Shown in pieces: positions 8,002 through 12,869 of a stretch of 12,869 nucleotides of DNA; position 1 is the first letter of the stretch, and each line of letters begins with the position of its first letter. Origin of the DNA: Magnetococcales bacterium. GTDB taxonomy: Bacteria; Pseudomonadota; Magnetococcia; Magnetococcales; JADGCH01. Location: positions 1-12,869 of the forward strand of contig JADGCM010000039.1 of NCBI GenBank assembly GCA_015228995.1, given 5' to 3'. Made by a program: the position numbers and the translations under genes. The notes beneath the pieces were generated by a model. The model had not been told where the DNA came from, made no database searches, and was given only the letters and a program-made list of their open reading frames with translations.

Positions 8002-9053
8002 AGCCTACTATTTCTGACAGACCGATCATCCTGGTAGTGGATGATACCCCAGAAAATATCGATGTGCTGCGCGGGGCCTTATCGGCAGAATATACCATCC
8101 GTCCAGCCCCCAATGGCCATGTTGCCATGAGAGCCGCTGCGATTTTACCGCAACCGGATCTTATTCTATTGGATATTATGATGCCTGGCATCGATGGCTA
8201 TGAGGTCTGTCGCCGACTCAAAGCCGATCCGGCCACCCAGAAGATTCCAGTAATTTTTGTTACCGCTATGAGTCGTGACGTTGATGAACTGCTCGGTCTC
8301 AATCTCGGTGCTGTTGACTACATCACCAAGCCCTTTAGCATCCCCATTGTTCATGCCCGGGTCCGAACCCACCTGCTGCTCAATAATCAAAAAAGGCTAT
8401 TGGAAAGCCAAGTCTCCGAACGCACCGAGTTGCTGCAAAAACGCAACCGAGAGCTGGAAGAGACCCGCTTGGAGATGATCCATCAGTTGGGACGGGCGGC
8501 TGAATATCGCGACAATGAAACCGGAATGCACGTCATCCGCATGAGCCATTATGTGCGACTATTGGCCACCAAATTGGGAATGGCCAATCACGAGGCGGAA
8601 CAGCTGATGTATGCCTCCATGATGCACGACATCGGCAAGATCGGCACCCCTGATCAAATGCTACTCAAACCGGGCAAATTAACCTCAGAAGAATTTGAGA
8701 TCATCAAAAAGCATCCCGAGATTGGCTATAAAATTATCGGTCAGCAAAACTCTGAATTATTACAATCAGCGGCGACGATTGCCTACACGCACCATGAAAA
8801 ATGGAACGGGGGCGGCTATCCAAACGGGCTCAGTGGCGAGGCCATTCCGCTGGCAGGCCGTCTGACAGCGTTAGGAGACGTCTTTGACGCCCTAACCTGT
8901 AAGCGTCCCTACAAGGATGCTTGGCCGGTGGAGCGGGCATTGGAGTTTATCCGTAACGAAGCAGGTAAACATTTTGACCCAACGTTAGCCGCCCTGTTTG
9001 TGCAGCTAAAACCGCTGTTGGTGGCGATTATGGAACAGCACCAGGATGAGTAA
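7998..9053 (+). CDS. Response regulator with HD-GYP c-di-GMP phosphodiesterase domain
   Basis: A 351-residue REC-HD-GYP protein (RpfG-like architecture). The receiver spans about 9-126, with D15/D16, phospho-acceptor Asp59 and Lys111. A coiled-coil linker (about 127-160) joins the HD-GYP domain (about 163-345). Visible motifs include the upstream metal-ligand His178, the HD dyad His210-Asp211 in MMHDIGKIG, His265-His266 and the GYP loop (HHEKWNGGGYP), then GDVFDALTCKRPYK. In the more common form the residue before GG is Asp (HHExxDGxGYP); here it is Asn270. The metal-binding and GYP residues are intact, so hydrolysis of cyclic di-GMP to pGpG or GMP is expected, controlled by receiver phosphorylation. 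The ATG overlaps the preceding stop as ATGA and has a strong ribosome-binding site. The likely effect, by family, is on motility, biofilm or another c-di-GMP-controlled process. No output gene in the window narrows this. Confidence 0.93.
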   Translation: MKPTISDRPIILVVDDTPENIDVLRGALSAEYTIRPAPNGHVAMRAAAILPQPDLILLDIMMPGIDGYEVCRRLKADPATQKIPVIFVTAMSRDVDELLGLNLGAVDYITKPFSIPIVHARVRTHLLLNNQKRLLESQVSERTELLQKRNRELEETRLEMIHQLGRAAEYRDNETGMHVIRMSHYVRLLATKLGMANHEAEQLMYASMMHDIGKIGTPDQMLLKPGKLTSEEFEIIKKHPEIGYKIIGQQNSELLQSAATIAYTHHEKWNGGGYPNGLSGEAIPLAGRLTALGDVFDALTCKRPYKDAWPVERALEFIRNEAGKHFDPTLAALFVQLKPLLVAIMEQHQDE

Positions 9054-10179
9054 CCATCCGCGCCGGCCCATCATATTGGTGGTCGATGATACCCCGGAAA
9101 ACATCGATATTCTAAAAGGGGCTTTGTCACACGATTACAGCGTTAAGGCGGCCATCAATGGCCAAACAGCCCTGAAGATCGCTGCCGCCAAGCCGCACCC
9201 AGATCTGATTTTGTTAGACATTATGATGCCGGGCATGGACGGCTACCAAGTATGTCGCCAGCTCAAGGAGAATTTAGACACAAAATCTATTCCAGTTATC
9301 TTTGTAACAGCCATGAGCAAGGACGCAGACGAGTTGCAGGGACTAAACCTTGGTGCTGTCGATTATATCACCAAGCCATTTAGCATTCCCATCGTGGTCG
9401 CCCGGGTCAAAACCCAGTTGGCTTTGCAAGAGGCCTATAGAAAACTGGACCAACACAACCAAACGTTGTTGCAGGAACGCCACTTGATCGAGTCGATCAT
9501 TCTGAAAATGCGTCAGGCCGATGTGGTCGATCAACGCCATTTGCGTTTTCTGATTGCGCCTGTGGAGCAGACCGCTGGGGACATGTTGCTTGCCACCTTC
9601 ACCCCAGATGGCAGACAATTGGTGCTGTTGGGAGATTTCACCGGCCACGGCTTGCCCGCTGCGATTGGCGGCCCACTGGTGACCTATATCTTGCACGATT
9701 TGGCCCGGCGGGGGGCCACAGCGGCCGATATCCTGGACACCATCAATCGACAACTGTGTGCCCGCTTACCAACCGGCATTTTTTTTGCTGCTGCTTTACT
9801 GGAAATAACCGCAGATCGTAGCCGGGCTTGGCTGTGGAATGCTGGTCTGCCAGAGTGTCTGCTGCTGCGACGTGGCGGAGTGGTGTTGTCCTTGCCGTCG
9901 CTGTTGCCACCGTTGGGAATTATCCCCTCTCTCGGGACAGCCGATGCAGATGCGGCGTTGACACTTCATCCTGGGGACCGTTGTTATATCTGTTCCGACG
10001 GTATCGTTGAAGCCGCATCACCACAGGGGGAACTGTTTGGTATCGACCGGTTGACCTTATTTTTGCAGCAGGCATCCATGAATCAACGGCCTTTGGACGA
10101 TCTGGTGCTGCAACTGGCAGCCTATACCAATAGCGCTGTCTTTGAAGACGACATCACCCTGGTGGAGATAACTTGTTAG
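9046..10179 (+). CDS. Response regulator with SpoIIE/PP2C-type Ser/Thr phosphatase domain
   Basis: A 377-residue REC-SpoIIE protein. The receiver spans about 7-126 with phospho-acceptor Asp58 and Lys110, and is roughly 70% identical by eye to the receiver of the preceding gene. A coiled coil (about 127-158) leads to a PP2C-like phosphatase (about 165-377). Metal-binding acidic motifs are AGD (Asp179), GDFTGHG (Asp197), SDGIVEA (Asp318) and DDITLVE (Asp368/369). The first motif reads AGDMLLA rather than the RsbU-type GGDxxD, resembling the proteobacterial HsbR subgroup as I recall it. By family, such enzymes dephosphorylate a STAS-domain anti-anti-sigma factor or a similar protein and so alter gene expression or motility. 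No STAS or anti-sigma kinase gene is in the window, so the substrate must lie elsewhere. The ATG overlaps the HD-GYP stop by 8 bases. The 3' end overlaps the convergent rnc gene by 26 bases, and no terminator is evident. Confidence 0.92.
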   Translation: MSNHPRRPIILVVDDTPENIDILKGALSHDYSVKAAINGQTALKIAAAKPHPDLILLDIMMPGMDGYQVCRQLKENLDTKSIPVIFVTAMSKDADELQGLNLGAVDYITKPFSIPIVVARVKTQLALQEAYRKLDQHNQTLLQERHLIESIILKMRQADVVDQRHLRFLIAPVEQTAGDMLLATFTPDGRQLVLLGDFTGHGLPAAIGGPLVTYILHDLARRGATAADILDTINRQLCARLPTGIFFAAALLEITADRSRAWLWNAGLPECLLLRRGGVVLSLPSLLPPLGIIPSLGTADADAALTLHPGDRCYICSDGIVEAASPQGELFGIDRLTLFLQQASMNQRPLDDLVLQLAAYTNSAVFEDDITLVEITC

Positions 10180-10879
10180 TTTTGTCAAGCGCAGCGCAGG
10201 CAGCTTGCTGTTCCGCTACCCGTCGGCTGCGCCCTTGACCGCTGCTGCACACCACCCCATCTATTAGACACTCAACATTAAAAAGGCGCTGATGCGGTGC
10301 GCCAGATAGGGCTACAATGCGGTAACTCGGTAGCGGCTGACCGCGTGCCTGCAATCGCTCTTGCAACAGCGATTTGTAATCGCGAGCCCCCTCTTCCAAC
10401 CGAATTTGCTCCAATTGCGCCAGAAACAGTCGCTCTACCAGCTGTTGCGCAGCCGAATAGCCACCATCAAGAAATACCGCCCCTACCAACGCTTCGAACG
10501 AATTACCTAAGATGGAATCCTTATGACGTCCACCGCTTTGATCTTCGCCTTTACCGAGCTGGAGGTAATTTCCCAAGCCAACCTGTTGGCTGAGATGACT
10601 TAAAACGCGACTGTTGACCAAAGCGGCACGCCAATGGGATAAATTTCCCTCCATAGCTGCGGGAAAACGTTGGAACAACGCCGCAGAAATGACCAAATCG
10701 AGCACGGCATCACCAAGAAATTCCAATCGCTCATTGTGTGATACCGTTTCATCCTGTTGCTGAATAGAGCGATGGCGCAGGGCTTGTTCCAACAACGATG
10801 ATTCAGTGAACAGGTAGCCAAACTGTTGTTGAAACCAGAGCACCGGAGTTATCGGAGCAACTACTGTATCGCCTTCCAC
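10154..10879 (-). CDS. rnc: Ribonuclease III
   Basis: Double-stranded-RNA endonuclease for rRNA and mRNA processing. Residue numbers count from the most upstream in-frame ATG (10918). The nuclease domain contains the signature HNERLEFLGDAVLD (61-74) with Glu66 and Asp70, and the second metal-site segment DSILGNSFEAL (134-144). A dsRNA-binding domain (about 179-247) ends with GQGRSRRVAEQQAA. The residue equivalent to E. coli Asp114 is Asn139 here, while the Glu117 equivalent (Glu142) is kept. The start is uncertain. ATG 10918 overlaps lepB by 58 bases and adds a Cys-rich stretch unlike the family. GTG 10879 has a weak GGGA site and gives 241 residues. GTG 10843 lies after the lepB stop but would leave a short N-terminus and has no clear ribosome-binding site. 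I chose 10879. Family length is about 220-240. The usual next gene, era, is absent, and the gene instead runs 26 bases into the convergent phosphatase gene. Confidence 0.92.
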   Translation of the reverse strand: MEGDTVVAPITPVLWFQQQFGYLFTESSLLEQALRHRSIQQQDETVSHNERLEFLGDAVLDLVISAALFQRFPAAMEGNLSHWRAALVNSRVLSHLSQQVGLGNYLQLGKGEDQSGGRHKDSILGNSFEALVGAVFLDGGYSAAQQLVERLFLAQLEQIRLEEGARDYKSLLQERLQARGQPLPSYRIVALSGAPHQRLFNVECLIDGVVCSSGQGRSRRVAEQQAACAALDKTNKLSPPG

Positions 10880-11760
10880 AAACGATCCCAACGCACAGCA
10901 CTTTGTTGCACATCCCATGACCAGAATAACACCACCGCCTTACCGACCAGACGATAATCGGGCACAAAGCCCCAAAAGCGACTATCGTTGCTATTGTCGC
11001 GGTTGTCTCCCATGACAAAATAGTGCCCCTCTGGTACCACTTCGCTGGTTCTCATGCTGGACAAACCATCCCGCTGCCATAACACGCTATATTCAGAATT
11101 GGCCAATCGCTCCAAATAGAGCTCGGCATCCACACGCTGGTTGCGCTCATTCTGGTAGGAATAACTTTCTTTGGCTTGGTAATTAACGGGCACGTTATTG
11201 ATATAGAGCCGATGTCCTTCGTATAAAATACGGTCGCCTGGCAGACCAATTACGCGTTTGATATAATCTTTACCAGGATCACGGGGATATTCAAACACCA
11301 CTACATCGCCGCGACGCGGACCCTCTCCCATAAATAAACGTGAGCGTATAAAAGGGGCGCGATGTCCATAAGCCATTTTATTGACAAATAGATAATCTCC
11401 TACCAACAGGGTCGGAATCATTGATCCAGACGGGATTTTGAAGGGTTCAATCAAAAAGGTACGCACCGCCAGAGCCACGGCCACGGCTACCACCATGGCG
11501 TCGTAATATTCAACAAATTGATTATGACCTTCCAAAAATTGTTGCCCTGGCAGCAACAACAAAATCGCCCAACCGATCATTGCCAGGGCCGCGACCATGC
11601 CCCAGCGTAGCGACATCTCGCCGCTATCCACTTCTCCAATCACCACGTAGCTGCCCAGCATGAGCAAGCCAGCCAACAGAAAGGAAACACCGTGCAACAA
11701 GTGCTTACGTGTCCAACGCGGGCGAGATGGATCACGAGTTTGCTGATAAGATCTATTCAT
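10861..11760 (-). CDS. lepB: Signal peptidase I (leader peptidase)
   Basis: A 299-residue inner-membrane serine protease that removes signal peptides from exported proteins. Hydrophobic segments lie at about 21-41, 53-71 and 86-104. The catalytic Ser113 is in IPSGSMIPT and the general base Lys168 is in DYIKRVIGLPGD. The conserved GDNRDNSNDSRFWGFVP box (251-267) follows. All diagnostic elements are intact. The third hydrophobic segment leads directly into the catalytic domain, as in other family members, and the two preceding ones make it longer than the minimal forms. The ATG overlaps the lepA stop by 8 bases, with AAGG just upstream as a ribosome-binding site. It is co-transcribed with lepA and rnc, the standard proteobacterial arrangement. 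Confidence 0.96.
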   Translation of the reverse strand: MNRSYQQTRDPSRPRWTRKHLLHGVSFLLAGLLMLGSYVVIGEVDSGEMSLRWGMVAALAMIGWAILLLLPGQQFLEGHNQFVEYYDAMVVAVAVALAVRTFLIEPFKIPSGSMIPTLLVGDYLFVNKMAYGHRAPFIRSRLFMGEGPRRGDVVVFEYPRDPGKDYIKRVIGLPGDRILYEGHRLYINNVPVNYQAKESYSYQNERNQRVDAELYLERLANSEYSVLWQRDGLSSMRTSEVVPEGHYFVMGDNRDNSNDSRFWGFVPDYRLVGKAVVLFWSWDVQQSAVRWDRLWKAIQ

Positions 11761-12869
11761 CGACCTTGAGCACCGCTAGAAAGGCTTCTTGGGGAATTTC
11801 AACACGCCCGATCTGTTTCATACGTTTCTTACCCTCTTTTTGTTTCTCTAACAACTTACGTTTACGGGTGATGTCGCCGCCATAACACTTAGCAGTCACG
11901 TTTTTGCGCAGCGCCTTGACTGTTTCACGAGCGATGACCTTGGCTCCCACGGCAGCCTGGATCGCCACATCAAATAATTGTCGGTGAATCACCTCGCGCA
12001 TCCGTTGCGCCAGATCACGACCACGGCGGTCACTGTCGCTACGGTGGACAATCACCGACAAGGCATCAACCGAGTCGCCGTTGATGAGAATATCCAACTT
12101 GACCAGATCGGCGGGACGATACTCAAGAAATTCATAATCGAGTGAGGCGTAACCACGTGTCAGCGACTTCAGGCGGTCGTGAAAATCCATCACCACTTCG
12201 TTAAGCGGCATTTCATACTTGACCAAGACCCGATTACCGGAAAGATAACTAACATCGCGCTGGACGCCACGACGTTGACTACACAATTGCATCAGATCTC
12301 CCAAATAGTCGGGAGGTACCAACATGGAGACCAAAATAAAGGGCTCTTCAATCAGCTGCTGTTTGTTGGCAGGAGGCAAATCGGATGGGTTGTGGATCTC
12401 CAACAAAGTGGCATCGGTCAAGGTGACACGGTAAACCACGGTCGGTGAGGTAATGACCATATCGAGATCAAATTCACGATCAAGACGTTCCTGGATAATT
12501 TCCATGTGGAGCATACCCAAGAAGCCGCAACGAAAGCCAAAACCAAGCGCCGGCGAACTCTCCGGCTCGTAAGAGAAGGAGGAATCGTTCAATGATAATT
12601 TATCCAAGGCCTCTTTTAACCGTACATAGTCTGACGACTCAACCGGATAGAGACCAGCAAACACCATCGGTTTAACATCTTTGAAACCGGGTAATTGTTC
12701 ACTAGCCGGTTTGCGCGCATCGGTAACGGTGTCACCCACTCGTGCCTGGGATAAGTTTTTGATGGCGGCGCCCATGAAGCCAACCTCACCGGCAGACAAT
12801 TGCATCGTCGGCATCATTTTCGGCGTCAATACCCCGAGACGTTCCACCTCAACCTCGGAACCACTGCTC
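11753..12869 (-). CDS. lepA: Elongation factor 4 / LepA GTPase, C-terminal part (5' end outside window)
   Basis: The reading frame stays open to the window edge, so about 372 C-terminal residues of a protein of roughly 600 are present and the N-terminal GTPase domain is missing. Visible features are the end of domain 2 (VERLGVLTPKM), GEVGFMGAAIK, and the domain III segment ALGFGFRCGFLGMLHMEI. An EF-G domain V-like region follows. The LepA-specific C-terminal domain includes FDVAIQAAVG, ETVKALRKNVTAKCYGGD and KRKLLEKQKEGKKRMK, with the usual ending EIPQEAFLAVLKVDE. LepA is a ribosome-associated translational GTPase linked to back-translocation and to translation initiation or ribosome biogenesis. 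A GTG at 12847 is only an internal valine codon, not the start. Its stop overlaps the lepB start by 8 bases. Confidence 0.96.
   Translation of the reverse strand, partial: SSGSEVEVERLGVLTPKMMPTMQLSAGEVGFMGAAIKNLSQARVGDTVTDARKPASEQLPGFKDVKPMVFAGLYPVESSDYVRLKEALDKLSLNDSSFSYEPESSPALGFGFRCGFLGMLHMEIIQERLDREFDLDMVITSPTVVYRVTLTDATLLEIHNPSDLPPANKQQLIEEPFILVSMLVPPDYLGDLMQLCSQRRGVQRDVSYLSGNRVLVKYEMPLNEVVMDFHDRLKSLTRGYASLDYEFLEYRPADLVKLDILINGDSVDALSVIVHRSDSDRRGRDLAQRMREVIHRQLFDVAIQAAVGAKVIARETVKALRKNVTAKCYGGDITRKRKLLEKQKEGKKRMKQIGRVEIPQEAFLAVLKVDE

Noticed and set aside
9343..9753. A 136-codon minus-strand open frame inside the REC-SpoIIE gene
   Set aside because: It is antisense to conserved receiver and phosphatase motifs, and no recognisable domain or ribosome-binding site is seen.
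10184..10239. Imperfect inverted repeat (GTCAAG...CTTGAC with GCGCAGC...GCTGCGC) just after the phosphatase stop, as a possible terminator
   Set aside because: It lies wholly inside the rnc coding region, has a loop of about 30 bases and no following T-run. It is more likely a by-product of coding sequence.
10843..10918. ATG at 10918 as the certain rnc start
   Set aside because: The added residues are not RNase III-like and overlap lepB by 58 bases. A GTG start at 10879 or 10843 fits the family better, but the sequence alone does not settle it.
1..12869. CRISPR arrays, tRNA or rRNA genes, transposases and prophage genes
   Set aside because: None was seen. The window is almost entirely coding and the only repeats are the inverted repeat at 3-100 and a short in-frame 9-base repeat.

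Overview
The window comes from a Gram-negative bacterium, almost certainly a proteobacterium. The minus strand carries the classic proteobacterial lepA-lepB-rnc order. The plus strand encodes periplasmic binding domains, a Cache-type transmembrane hybrid histidine kinase, an HD-GYP protein and a receiver-SpoIIE phosphatase. Base composition looks moderately GC-rich by eye. LepA and LepB read as gammaproteobacterial or as a deep-branching relative such as the magnetotactic cocci, but I cannot fix the lineage from this sequence alone.

Positions 1-111 are the only non-coding stretch. They are almost entirely filled by a long GC-rich inverted repeat that ends 11 bases before the first gene. Positions 112-10179 form one plus-strand operon of five genes with no gaps. 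The first is a membrane-anchored double solute-binding protein (TRAP DctP-like domain fused to an ABC LivK-like domain). Next are a transmembrane hybrid kinase (sensor-PAS-HisKA-HATPase-REC-Hpt) and a soluble REC-PAS-PAS-HisKA-HATPase kinase. The last two are a REC-HD-GYP protein and a REC-SpoIIE/PP2C phosphatase. Each start codon overlaps the preceding stop by 4 or 8 bases. Positions 10154-12869 form the minus-strand housekeeping operon lepA (partial, running off the window), lepB and rnc. It meets the signalling operon tail to tail with a 26-base coding overlap, and no era gene follows rnc.

A plausible reading, by inference, is as follows. The double binding protein captures one or two small ligands in the periplasm and passes the state to the membrane kinase, since no transporter permease lies in the window. 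The kinase relays phosphate through its own receiver and Hpt domain to the receivers of the downstream proteins. The two terminal proteins turn the signal into c-di-GMP hydrolysis (HD-GYP) and into dephosphorylation of a protein partner (SpoIIE-type phosphatase, as in partner-switching control of sigma factors or anti-anti-sigma factors). The fused binding protein and the layout from sensor to two outputs are the most unusual parts of the window. The lepA-lepB-rnc block is ordinary apart from an Asp-to-Asn change at a catalytic metal-ligand position of RNase III.
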